40,049 nucleotides of DNA from positions 1-40,049 of the forward strand of contig DDTL01000097.1 in assembly GCA_002344345.1 (NCBI GenBank), written 5' to 3'. Shown one piece after another: positions 1 to 8,460 of the stretch (its first letter is position 1; the number at the start of each line of letters is the position of its first letter). A program made the translations under genes and the position numbers. The notes below the pieces were generated by a model. It was not told where the DNA came from. It ran no database searches and saw only the letters and a program-made list of their open reading frames with translations. The stretch comes from Saprospiraceae bacterium UBA2365 (GTDB taxonomy: Bacteria > Bacteroidota > Bacteroidia > Chitinophagales > Saprospiraceae).

Positions 1-272
1 GACGATGAATGTAGTGACGATGAAAGTCACTATGTTCCATCATGATCTTCGACAGCTCGAACAAAGGAACAATTTCGAATGATCTGATGATCTGATGGTC
101 AGATGCTATGATGCTAAGATGATATAATGATCTGATATTCAGATGCTATATAGCTATGGAGATCTGATTCCAAAATGATCTGGTGCGATAAACTAATAGA
201 TAGAACACCAGAACATCTCATTCCTGATGATGCATGTCAGGATTATCAACATTTGAACATCAGAGCATCCAC
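1..272. repeat. Gene-free low-complexity flank with short direct repeats
   Basis: No coding region is visible here. The stretch is rich in GATCTGAT and CAGATGCTAT words. A 21-bp unit at 89-109 recurs at 129-149 with 19 of 21 identical bases, giving a 40-bp period. Further GATCTGAT copies lie near 161 and 178. It lies downstream of the minus-strand gene that ends at 273. Confidence 0.5.
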
Positions 273-3200
273 TTATTCTTTAAGGGAAAGACTAACTCCG
301 GTTAAAATCGACAAAATACCTTGCTGAAGGACATTTAATGATTTTATGGCCGTATTTATATCTGCTTCCGGCTGATGACCGGAATTACCAGGGATAATAA
401 CTGTGGATCTCTGACCCGGCAAAACACCCTGATCCCAGTTGCACGGGTCAGACCAGGCAGCAGATCGTTTTCCTTCCCACCAAAAAAGTTGCCTGCAATC
501 CGGTGAAGCAGCCTCGTCCAGCAATGCCTGGTATTTCGGGGCAATATTCATATAAGGAGCCTGCATATCTATATCACTGAGCGCTCCCCAGGAACCATAA
601 ATGCTTTCCTGTTCGTACGCCAGCGTAAAATTCATTGCCAGCCTGCATCCCCAGGCCCGGATTGTCTGATGGATCTCCCGATACATGTCATACATTTCCG
701 GACTGTATTGTGCCTCCCACATCGCTTCCTGGTAATCGTATGGAATACCAAAAACGTTACCCACAAAATGCTGTCCTCCTTCATAAGTGATCACTTCCTT
801 TCCAAAAAGATACACATTGTTGTAATCATTTTTGATGTAAGGTCTGAACCCGTTCCAGGAATTCATGGCATTGGTCATGACATCCTGAACTGTACTACCG
901 CTGAATAGTTCCGGTATTCCTTCCGAACCATGAGTCAAACCAAAATAGTGCGTTGGTGATCCATAATCCCATTCATCCTGAGGCAATTGAGACAATATTT
1001 GCTCATTCAGGCCATTGTATCCGCCCTGCAATCCCAATACTCTTTTGACCCGGCATTCCTGTCCTGCAAAAACGTTACGCCAGATCCTGAAAACATTTCC
1101 TGCTTTTTCTGCCATGGCCCGGCCATAGCTCAGATTCAAGGGTCTGTTGTTATTATTATAATGGGCTTGTTCGAAAATCCAGTTCCAAACCTCATTGGAG
1201 TATTCCAGATATATTTTCAGGGTAGGATCCAGATGGTCTCTGAAAAATATGGCCATCTGCGTAATGAATTGATCATCAGCCATGTGTGGAACACAAACCC
1301 AGACATCCTTTGAAGTATAATTGGCCAATTGGATCATGGTTTCATAAGGTACACCGGCGGAAGTACCGTAAGTAAAATAATCCTCATTTGCCCGTTCACT
1401 CCAGTTAATTAGGGGACTGTTATTAGTTCTTCCCCAATCCATAAATCTCAAAGCTGTAAATGGGGTTATTTTATCGAGAAATACCTCATAAAATGGGTGT
1501 TCTGCAAGATTATCAAATTCATGGTTAGGTCTTAGGACTCTGATGTTCCTGACATGGTTCCCGTTCATCGAGGAGGTGATATGGATCCAGATATGTCCGG
1601 TGTTTTGAGGACTGAAAGCAATCCTTCCGGGTGCAGATGACAGTATATTCACGCCCCCGTTGATAGTAATCGTACCTTGTCCGTCATAAATCAGGACATA
1701 ACCCGAATCCTGATGAAGATTTCCACCGTTGGCTGAAATCACATATCGAACCATGGTGGCACCGATCGATGTGTTTTGAGGAATGTATAACGGATAACCG
1801 TCCGGATCTATTTCCATTTCATCCAATACTCCGCAATCCCAACATCCCTGTGAGTCACTGTAAGTCAATATATCGCTTCTGATGTGTTTGAAAAGATTTT
1901 TCATCGGTCTTTCAAAACTCCAATCGGTAAAAGAGGACATATTCGTTCCGATTTCCATGGCACAATCGGATGGAGTCCAGTTTTCGCATGTGGTGCTGTC
2001 CGTACGGATAAATATTTGAAAAGTATCAGTACAGGCAGTTCCGTTTCCCGCAATAAAAAGCTGATAAATGCCGGGTGAAAGATTGTGAAATTCATTACCG
2101 TTGACCGGGCTGAGCGCGTTGTTCTGTGAATCCCGCATTTGAATGGTGTGATTGCCGGCATTGACACGAATACGGGCATCATTTTCTCCGCAACTTGCCA
2201 TATTGATACAACTTATAGTAGCCTGGCAAGAGTATGTATCATATTCGTTCAATAATACCAGCGTTAGGTAGAAAGTTTGGCTCAAACCTTCAGGATCTGT
2301 AACCGTGAGGGAAACGGGTATTTCTCCGGTCAGGTTCTCGTATATATGAACCGGATTAGCAGCAGTTGAACCAGCCGACCCATCTCCAAAATTCCATAAA
2401 AAACTGAGGGTGCCATTTTCCGGATCAAAGGAATCAGCACTGTTGAACTCAACAGATATCGGGGCTGATCCGGTAGCAGGAGTCATTTCAAAAGCAGCAA
2501 TTGGCGGCAGATTAACGGGAACAGCGGCATCCGGAGTAACACAGGTCCAGGATCCTGCAAAACGGAGTTCATCAATCTGCCCGTTTCCCGGAGCATGTCC
2601 CAGGTAAACTGCATAACTTCTGAAATTGAGCAGTGAATTGGTCTGCACGGAAAGGGTAGCAGTTTCAGGTGGCCCTTCAAATCCGGTCATCCCTGGATTC
2701 AGGTATAGGTCCACGCGGGTATTTTCTTCACTAAAAATGATGCGGACAACAAAAAACGCTGTTCCTGAAGCAATGGCCGTAGTTTGGTAGTAATTGTTTT
2801 CGACCAGCAATGTCCAGCGTCTTTCTCCGTTCACATCGGACTGATCTCCGAAGTATCCTATGCCCACCCGATGACTTTCGCTGAAATTACTATACCAGGG
2901 AACATTTCCATTATGGAGGACAGCATTCACAGCGTGATCATTTGATTGCGTTTTGGAAAGCAGGACGCTATGCCATAATGTATCACCCCTCAAAGTGCCA
3001 ATACCTGTCTGACCCGTGGACACATAAGCAGCAAAAGCTCCATCATCTCCGGCATCCAGAAATCTTCCTGCTGTCAGATAATCTTTGCCACCGATGGCTT
3101 TCCCACCTGCTGTCTGAACATCTGAATATTCTAAAGATTGTGCCTGTGTCTGGTATCCGGGAATATCAGTATTTCCCACCTGAACATCCCAGGGTGCTAA

Positions 3201-3356
3201 CCAGCCGGTACCTCCAGAAAGCCCGTTCAAAGGTATATTCTGATCATATTGAAAACCATCATAGGCAAGGTAAAGACAGTTTTGGGAAAACAACTCGAAC
3301 GATAAAAAGAGTAGGATGCCGGGAAGAAGTATTTTTGAATTCAGTTGGAATGTCAT
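273..3356 (-). CDS. Secreted PKD-domain glycoside-hydrolase-like protein
   Basis: This is a 1027-residue protein with an N-terminal signal peptide (hydrophobic residues 9-22, likely cleavage before QNCLYLAY). Residues about 27-270 look like a concanavalin/LamG-type beta-sandwich. Residues about 284-370 form a PKD domain with the typical WNFGDGS motif. Residues about 600-950 resemble a clan GH-A-type barrel: an Asn-Glu pair at 721-722 (YSNEVWNW) suits the acid/base, and Glu859 in ITYEGGQH suits the nucleophile. The C-terminus (about 965-1027) begins like the WxG...W.DP.NWD.G.LP repeat domain common in Bacteroidota surface proteins, but stops abruptly after LSLKE. No type IX secretion tail is visible, so the gene may be truncated at its 3' end. 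The substrate is unknown; a polysaccharide is inferred. The start is ATG at 3356, directly before the signal peptide. Confidence 0.75.
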   Translation of the reverse strand: MTFQLNSKILLPGILLFLSFELFSQNCLYLAYDGFQYDQNIPLNGLSGGTGWLAPWDVQVGNTDIPGYQTQAQSLEYSDVQTAGGKAIGGKDYLTAGRFLDAGDDGAFAAYVSTGQTGIGTLRGDTLWHSVLLSKTQSNDHAVNAVLHNGNVPWYSNFSESHRVGIGYFGDQSDVNGERRWTLLVENNYYQTTAIASGTAFFVVRIIFSEENTRVDLYLNPGMTGFEGPPETATLSVQTNSLLNFRSYAVYLGHAPGNGQIDELRFAGSWTCVTPDAAVPVNLPPIAAFEMTPATGSAPISVEFNSADSFDPENGTLSFLWNFGDGSAGSTAANPVHIYENLTGEIPVSLTVTDPEGLSQTFYLTLVLLNEYDTYSCQATISCINMASCGENDARIRVNAGNHTIQMRDSQNNALSPVNGNEFHNLSPGIYQLFIAGNGTACTDTFQIFIRTDSTTCENWTPSDCAMEIGTNMSSFTDWSFERPMKNLFKHIRSDILTYSDSQGCWDCGVLDEMEIDPDGYPLYIPQNTSIGATMVRYVISANGGNLHQDSGYVLIYDGQGTITINGGVNILSSAPGRIAFSPQNTGHIWIHITSSMNGNHVRNIRVLRPNHEFDNLAEHPFYEVFLDKITPFTALRFMDWGRTNNSPLINWSERANEDYFTYGTSAGVPYETMIQLANYTSKDVWVCVPHMADDQFITQMAIFFRDHLDPTLKIYLEYSNEVWNWIFEQAHYNNNNRPLNLSYGRAMAEKAGNVFRIWRNVFAGQECRVKRVLGLQGGYNGLNEQILSQLPQDEWDYGSPTHYFGLTHGSEGIPELFSGSTVQDVMTNAMNSWNGFRPYIKNDYNNVYLFGKEVITYEGGQHFVGNVFGIPYDYQEAMWEAQYSPEMYDMYREIHQTIRAWGCRLAMNFTLAYEQESIYGSWGALSDIDMQAPYMNIAPKYQALLDEAASPDCRQLFWWEGKRSAAWSDPCNWDQGVLPGQRSTVIIPGNSGHQPEADINTAIKSLNVLQQGILSILTGVSLSLKE

Positions 3357-4004
3357 GTACTATTATTTTGAATTTGCTAAAAGCATAACTGATTGCCAGA
3401 TGAAAAGTACTAAATAACCAGTCTACCTGCCAGCTTATATTTATGATCAATTTAACTATATTCAAATAAAAATAAACACGAAAAATGTATATCACCGACA
3501 AGGATCCACAACAAAAATAATGAGACCAAAGGAAAAATTGTTGTCAGAATGTGCATACATATTTAGTGTTTAAAGATTGATTTCAAATATAAAACGCTGC
3601 ATTATTTAATCAATAAAAATCCAAACTTCACCGGTGTTCATTATGGTAATCCATTTTTTTGATACATTTGAATATTCCGATTTAATAGTGGATTCTGGTA
3701 GTGTTGGTTTTTTATTTTTGGTTTTTATTAAACTTTTTAACGTACTAAGTTATTTATTAAATAAGTAAAAATTAACCGGTAGATTGCAAAAGTATAAAAT
3801 TACAGAACTTAAACGATGATAAGATAATTGAGATCGTTGTCATTACCTGAAAGGAATTGATGAAAAAACAACCACAAGTTTTATTTTATAACTTATCATT
3901 TATTCCAAAAATATTGATAGAAAAAAAATAAAATTTTAGTATTAATAGTGTTCTTTCTAAAAAACGAATTATAATTTTGCAATTCGATTATTGAATCAAG
4001 AAAC
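3357..4004. other. AT-rich intergenic region between divergent genes
   Basis: The roughly 650 bp between the minus-strand hydrolase-like gene and the plus-strand transporter hold no convincing coding region or RNA. The only clear signal is the promoter match at 3972-3979. Confidence 0.5.
3972..3979 (+). promoter_or_regulatory. Bacteroidota -7 promoter element (TAATTTTG)
   Basis: This is an exact match to the Bacteroidota primary sigma factor -7 consensus TAnnTTTG, 25 bp before the transporter ATG at 4005. It would give a leader of about 20 nt. No good TTTG -33 box is visible at the usual spacing, so the call rests on the -7 element and its position. Confidence 0.45.
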
Positions 4005-5708
4005 ATGATAGATACAATTTTAACATTGATAAAGCCTACAGACCATCCGAGTGTTACGCAATCATTGATTGTGGTGATGCTGGTTGTGGCCGTAGGGATT
4101 TTTATGGGCAACCTGAAAATCAGGAAAATCTCTTTCGGCATGTCGGCCATAATGTTTTCCGGCTTGATCCTGGGTCATTATGGTTATACTGTAGAACACA
4201 ACACTCTTGAGTTTTTAAGAGATTTCGGCCTGGTTCTTTTTGTATATGGAATCGGTATTCAGGTGGGGGTTTCCTTTTTCTCATCTCTCAAAAACGATGG
4301 GCTTAAATTCAATTTGCTGGCTATTTTCACCATATTGTTAGGAGGTTTGGTTGCGATCATTATTTTTATGGTGAGTGGACAGTCTATAGAGAATGTGGTC
4401 GGGATGATGTCAGGCGCAGTCACCAATACTCCGGGACTTGGAGCGGCAAAATCTGTATTGGTGGAATTTCAGCAACAGTTTCCGGACAGAAAATTCGCTG
4501 ATCCGGCAGTCGCTTATGCCATTACCTACCCATTTGGTGTTTTTGGAATTATTCTCCTGATGATCATGGCCAAGAAATTACTTAGAATTGACATCAAAAA
4601 AGAGCATGATGCCTTTATTACAGAATCTGTTTCGAACGAGTCGGTTCCGATTGTCAAGAAAGTCAGGATCACCAATGAAGAGCCGGTTGGAAAAACTTTA
4701 AAAGAGATCGTTGACATGTTTGGAAAGGAAAAAGTTATTTTTTCCAGGCTAAAGCGAACCGGTTCCACACAAGTCCTTTCACCATCTGCAGAGACAGTCC
4801 TGGAATTCCTGGATGTGCTGATGATGGTCGGATATAAGGATGATCTTGATAAGATCATAGCTTATCTTGGACGGGAATCATCAGATACGATGGTTGAGAA
4901 AGAGGAAGGCATCATCGCTAAAACACTGATCGTTACCAATAATGCAGTAGTACACAAGACTCTGGAAGACCTTGATATGTACAACCGTTATGATCTGAAA
5001 GTTACAAGGATTTTCAGATCCGGCAGGGAATTGCTGGCACATCCGAAGTTAAATTTGTTCTTCGGTGATAAAATTGCTGTTGTGGGCAATAAATGGTCAG
5101 TTCAGCAGGCTGAAAAAATGATTGGTAATTCTGAGAAGAAATTGCTCGAACCTGATTTTTTCTCCATATTTGGCGGGTTGATATTGGGCATCATCGTAGG
5201 GTCTATTCCTTTCCTGATACCGTCCTTCCCGGTTCCGATCAAACTGGGGTTTGCTGCCGGACCACTATTGGTAGCCCTATTCTTAAGCAGATATGGCGGT
5301 ATAGGGATGATACACACGTATATCAATCACGGTGCGATCCATTTTATGAAAGATATGGGGATCTCGTTGTTTTTTGCAACGGTTGGTATTTATGCCGGGA
5401 AGCACTTTTATGAAAACTTTGTTACATACAACGGATGGGAATGGATTGGTTACGGAGCGCTGATCACTTTTATTCCTTTGATTTTCATGGTGATCATCGG
5501 GAGATTTGTGATGAAGATCAATTTTCTGAAACTGATAGGTATCATGAGCGCTACCTACACAGATCCGGCAGCATTGTCATTCAGCAATCAATATTTTAAT
5601 TCGGATATTCCAACCCAATCATACGTGACGGTTTACCCGATGGCAACCATCATGAGAATTCTGATAGCGCAACTGTTGATATTGATTTTGGCTTCGGGTA
5701 TGGTTTAA
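4005..5708 (+). CDS. AspT/YidE/YbjL-family transporter with two RCK_C domains
   Basis: This 567-residue inner-membrane protein has the duplicated AspT/YidE/YbjL architecture. The first hydrophobic half (about 15-190) contains GAVTNTPGLGAA near residue 140. The second (about 385-565) contains the matching GIMSATYTDPAALSF motif. Between them lie two cytosolic TrkA_C (RCK_C) domains, about 210-290 and 300-375. Characterised relatives include the aspartate:alanine exchanger AspT; YidE/YbjL members mostly lack a known substrate, so transport of an organic anion is only an inference. The length is normal for the family. The ATG at 4005 follows an A-rich leader and a good -7 element. The gene is monocistronic and convergent with the cytochrome operon. 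Confidence 0.85.
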   Translation: MIDTILTLIKPTDHPSVTQSLIVVMLVVAVGIFMGNLKIRKISFGMSAIMFSGLILGHYGYTVEHNTLEFLRDFGLVLFVYGIGIQVGVSFFSSLKNDGLKFNLLAIFTILLGGLVAIIIFMVSGQSIENVVGMMSGAVTNTPGLGAAKSVLVEFQQQFPDRKFADPAVAYAITYPFGVFGIILLMIMAKKLLRIDIKKEHDAFITESVSNESVPIVKKVRITNEEPVGKTLKEIVDMFGKEKVIFSRLKRTGSTQVLSPSAETVLEFLDVLMMVGYKDDLDKIIAYLGRESSDTMVEKEEGIIAKTLIVTNNAVVHKTLEDLDMYNRYDLKVTRIFRSGRELLAHPKLNLFFGDKIAVVGNKWSVQQAEKMIGNSEKKLLEPDFFSIFGGLILGIIVGSIPFLIPSFPVPIKLGFAAGPLLVALFLSRYGGIGMIHTYINHGAIHFMKDMGISLFFATVGIYAGKHFYENFVTYNGWEWIGYGALITFIPLIFMVIIGRFVMKINFLKLIGIMSATYTDPAALSFSNQYFNSDIPTQSYVTVYPMATIMRILIAQLLILILASGMV

Positions 5709-5750
5709 CCAATAAAAGGTTCACAAACCAGAGCATTCAGGAAAAAGTTA

Positions 5751-5811
5751 AATATTGAGGTTATAATCGGTAAATTTGTATATAATATTACCGATTATAA
5801 CCCAAAATATT
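5751..5811. repeat. Long inverted repeat / hairpin after the transporter gene
   Basis: GGTTATAATCGGTAA at 5759-5773 is perfectly complementary to 5788-5802, a 15-bp stem with a 14-nt loop. The flanks 5751-5758 and 5803-5811 extend the pairing imperfectly. It starts 50 bp after the transporter stop codon. It could form a transcription-ending hairpin or be a small palindromic element. It lacks a clear T-tract, so classic intrinsic termination is uncertain. Confidence 0.6.
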
Positions 5812-5970
5812 CAATTTTTGAGTCTGCTCCGAAAAGTCCAATTTGTTGATTTTCAATCGTTTTTGGCCCCAACCCTTAAAGGGAAATGAATGAAAACCAA
5901 CAAATTAACAGTCCCCTTTAAAGGGGATTTAGGGGGCAAAGACTTTTAGGAGCAGACTCATTTTTTGAAT
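5809..5970. mobile_element. MITE-like element with terminal inverted repeats
   Basis: The 20-bp ends at 5819-5838 and 5941-5960 are inverted copies of each other with one mismatch (core TGAGTCTGCTCC). The similarity extends outward to about 5809 and 5970. The 160-bp element has no coding capacity. Its interior contains a palindromic CCCCTTTAAAGGGG segment. It sits between two convergent genes. Size, terminal repeats and lack of genes suggest a non-autonomous transposable element; no parent transposase is visible in the window. Confidence 0.6.
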
Positions 5971-6079
5971 ACATGATCAAATTATGACCACAGTTTTACA
6001 GGGCATCCTTTTGCATACCTGGGATATAAAAAAAAATGAAATTAGCAGATTGTTGTAAACAGATGGTATACTGGGAATT

Positions 6080-6817
6080 CTATTTCAACCGTTTACCTTC
6101 TTCCATGATAAGGTCGTAGAAATATCCGGAACCAAAATCCTTTTTATGGGCAATTTTTCCCTCAAAGGCGACATTTTCACCGAGTTGGATCACATCGTTG
6201 GTTGTTATGGTCAGATCCTTCTCATTTCCTTTTTCCCGGATGTGAACCCAGTTTCTTCCCATGATCCCGTTATTGACTTTTATCACTTCTCCGGTGACTT
6301 TGACCGTTTTGCCATTGTATTTAGCCATGTTGCTGAAGAGGGCAGACAATTTGACAACGCCTTCGATTTTGGGCGCGGGAGCAAATTTTCCTGATTGGCT
6401 GGTTGTTTCAGTTGAAGCGGGCATATCGCCGGAAGGATGTTGTTGGCTGTCGATCACCTGTTGAACCAAATATATGGTGTCAAAGGTTCTTTTAAAATCC
6501 TGACTCTCAAAATTGACTTTCAGAAGTCCTCCACGGTACATATATTTCTTACCTTTTTCTGCATCCATTTTGGCGGTTGCAATCCAGAATTTTCTTTTTC
6601 CTTCGGTGACATTCAGGTAGGTATACCGCTCAGTATGCAGAATTTCATTTGCTTCGACCTGATGAACTTCCTGATCGTCCGCAGAAGGCATAGAATTCTC
6701 CTGTTTTTGGCTACCTGGCGCAGGTTGATTTATGGCATTCGGCGAAACGAGTTTGGGTTTTGAATCACAGGAAATCAGGCCAAAAACCATTACGGCAATA
6801 AAGATATATTTAAACAT
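6080..6817 (-). CDS. OB-fold lipoprotein, last gene of the multiheme operon
   Basis: This 245-residue predicted lipoprotein starts at the ATG at 6817, seven bases after the beta-barrel gene stop. The longer reading frame to 6901 would overlap that gene and put the signal peptide inside the protein. The signal sequence is MFKYIFIAVMVFGLISC, with a lipobox LISC. After a Pro/Ser/Gln-rich linker, residues about 45-120 form a small domain ending in IYLVQQV. Residues about 155-245 form an OB-fold with the pattern YNGKTVKVTGEVIKVN...WVHIREK, as in NrfJ-related proteins often found near c-type cytochromes. It probably sits in the periplasm on a membrane. A role in cytochrome assembly or as an accessory to the conduit is inferred from position only. 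Confidence 0.75.
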   Translation of the reverse strand: MFKYIFIAVMVFGLISCDSKPKLVSPNAINQPAPGSQKQENSMPSADDQEVHQVEANEILHTERYTYLNVTEGKRKFWIATAKMDAEKGKKYMYRGGLLKVNFESQDFKRTFDTIYLVQQVIDSQQHPSGDMPASTETTSQSGKFAPAPKIEGVVKLSALFSNMAKYNGKTVKVTGEVIKVNNGIMGRNWVHIREKGNEKDLTITTNDVIQLGENVAFEGKIAHKKDFGSGYFYDLIMEEGKRLK

Positions 6818-6824
6818 AGTTTTT

Positions 6825-8447
6825 TTAGTTTTTAAAACGCTGGACAAAAGTAATATAATATCTGTGAAAATCCGTTGAGTTTTTGTCAAATGTCGCTTCA
6901 TAACTAAGCATCAGACTTGTTCTTTTTAACAGATTGTAACTGATATTTGTTCCGGCAATATGCTGAATCAGTGGCGTTTCTGAGTAACTGAAAAGATAAT
7001 TTACATTTCTGTAGGTCAATTCCAGGTTTAGTTTTCCTTTTGCAAAACTGTTGGATAGCCTTCCTCCAAGGATCGTTCCGGCAAAATATCCCGATTGAAT
7101 GTAATTGCCTGTAAAACTGACGGATGACTCTACCAAAGGTATCCTGTTGATATGGATATTCAAAACATAATTGGAGGTAAGATTGGCGTCTTCACCCTGA
7201 AATCTTAGAAACGTGGAAGCATTTACGGAAATGTTTTTAACTGGGCTGTAGTTGACCTGAAATCTTAACCCGTGTCTGGTTTCCTGTGCCAATAGTTGTT
7301 CAACAAGGGTCTGGTATGATTCGTAATAAATGACATTTCGGCGGTTATCATAGGAAGTGGATAAACTCAGATTTTTGGCAATTCGATATCTTGCAGAAAA
7401 ATATAGACTGGTCAGCCTGAACTGACCTGATGACAGGCTGTCAACTTTTGAAAACAGGTCGAGCTCTGAAGAAAAGAACAAATTGAGTCGCTTAAAAAGT
7501 GTGCTGTTATGTTGGACGTATAAAAACCTTCTGTCAGTCAGGAAATCATTCATTTGTTCAGCGAAGGCCAGGGTCGTTGAGGCTATCCCGTGTTTAAATT
7601 CATCTTTCCTGACGATATATGCACCAAACTGAGGAAGGGAATAATTAAATGAGAAATCAGTAAAATCTGGACGTGTTCCGATAAACGTACCAAGGGTAAA
7701 ACGCTTGATCCTGTATTCTGCCTGGAAACCATCAATTGCACCCATGTTGGCCACATGTTGATTCATTTTTCTACCCAGCCAGATGCTGTACTGTTCACCC
7801 GGCGCATACTGAACAGCCAATGTAAAGACTTTCAAATCGTTGAATAGGTCATGTTCCAGCTGATCGATCCCATATCGACGACGGTATGTCAGATAAGTCT
7901 GGGTGGAAAAAGCCGATTGTTTTATATTGGCTACATTGAAAGAAAATCCGGCTCTGACCCTTTGGTAATTATCCGAAGTCGAAAAAATATCAGCGTTGGT
8001 AGACAGACTTAATCTACCCGAGATCAGTTCTTTTCTTGATTTAGTTTTTATTTCTGGTTCATCCAATGAATCCAAAGTTTGTGCCGGCGAAATCGGGGGT
8101 TTAGTTAATACAGAATCAAGGGCTGAAACTGCTGGTTCCGGTGTTAATAAAGGGATATTTTTTCTGAAAAATATTTTGTCTCCCATATTTAAGGTATAAG
8201 TACCTGTGTTTTCAGTGACACAGGAAGTACTGGATTTTTGCTTAACAACCAGCGACTTATTATATTTTTGGCCATCAAAGTATTCCAACGTATCTCCTAA
8301 TTCAATTCCTTCCGTCGAAATAAATTTTACATAAACATTTGCACTGCTTTTAAAGGAAACAGTTCCTTCCAATACCTTTAAACCCGTTTGACCGAACATC
8401 CAAACAGGAACTAAAAAAAGTATGGCTATAACAGCTTTTTTCAACAT
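6825..8447 (-). CDS. Outer-membrane beta-barrel-like protein of the cytochrome operon
   Basis: This 540-residue protein has a signal peptide (MLKKAVIAILFLVPVWMFGQ), then a roughly 85-residue soluble domain containing Cys residues (SSTSCVTEN), then a Pro/Ser/Leu linker. From about residue 145 onward it has many alternating amphipathic strands with aromatic girdles, for example RLSLSTNADIF, SFNVANI, TYLTYRRRYGI and GTFIGTRPDF, ending in a strand (RYYITFVQRFKN). This pattern suits a large outer-membrane barrel. I do not recognise the exact family. The gene lies 13 bp after the 70-heme gene and 7 bp before the lipoprotein gene. Its place suggests a porin-type sheath or docking platform for the cytochromes, by analogy with MtrB/PioB porin-cytochrome systems, but no sequence similarity to those is claimed. 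Confidence 0.7.
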   Translation of the reverse strand: MLKKAVIAILFLVPVWMFGQTGLKVLEGTVSFKSSANVYVKFISTEGIELGDTLEYFDGQKYNKSLVVKQKSSTSCVTENTGTYTLNMGDKIFFRKNIPLLTPEPAVSALDSVLTKPPISPAQTLDSLDEPEIKTKSRKELISGRLSLSTNADIFSTSDNYQRVRAGFSFNVANIKQSAFSTQTYLTYRRRYGIDQLEHDLFNDLKVFTLAVQYAPGEQYSIWLGRKMNQHVANMGAIDGFQAEYRIKRFTLGTFIGTRPDFTDFSFNYSLPQFGAYIVRKDEFKHGIASTTLAFAEQMNDFLTDRRFLYVQHNSTLFKRLNLFFSSELDLFSKVDSLSSGQFRLTSLYFSARYRIAKNLSLSTSYDNRRNVIYYESYQTLVEQLLAQETRHGLRFQVNYSPVKNISVNASTFLRFQGEDANLTSNYVLNIHINRIPLVESSVSFTGNYIQSGYFAGTILGGRLSNSFAKGKLNLELTYRNVNYLFSYSETPLIQHIAGTNISYNLLKRTSLMLSYEATFDKNSTDFHRYYITFVQRFKN

Positions 8448-8460
8448 AATAATTTATAAA

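Noticed and set aside
6818..6901. N-terminal extension of the OB-fold lipoprotein
   Set aside because: It runs into the beta-barrel gene and would bury a clear lipoprotein signal that begins at the ATG at 6817.
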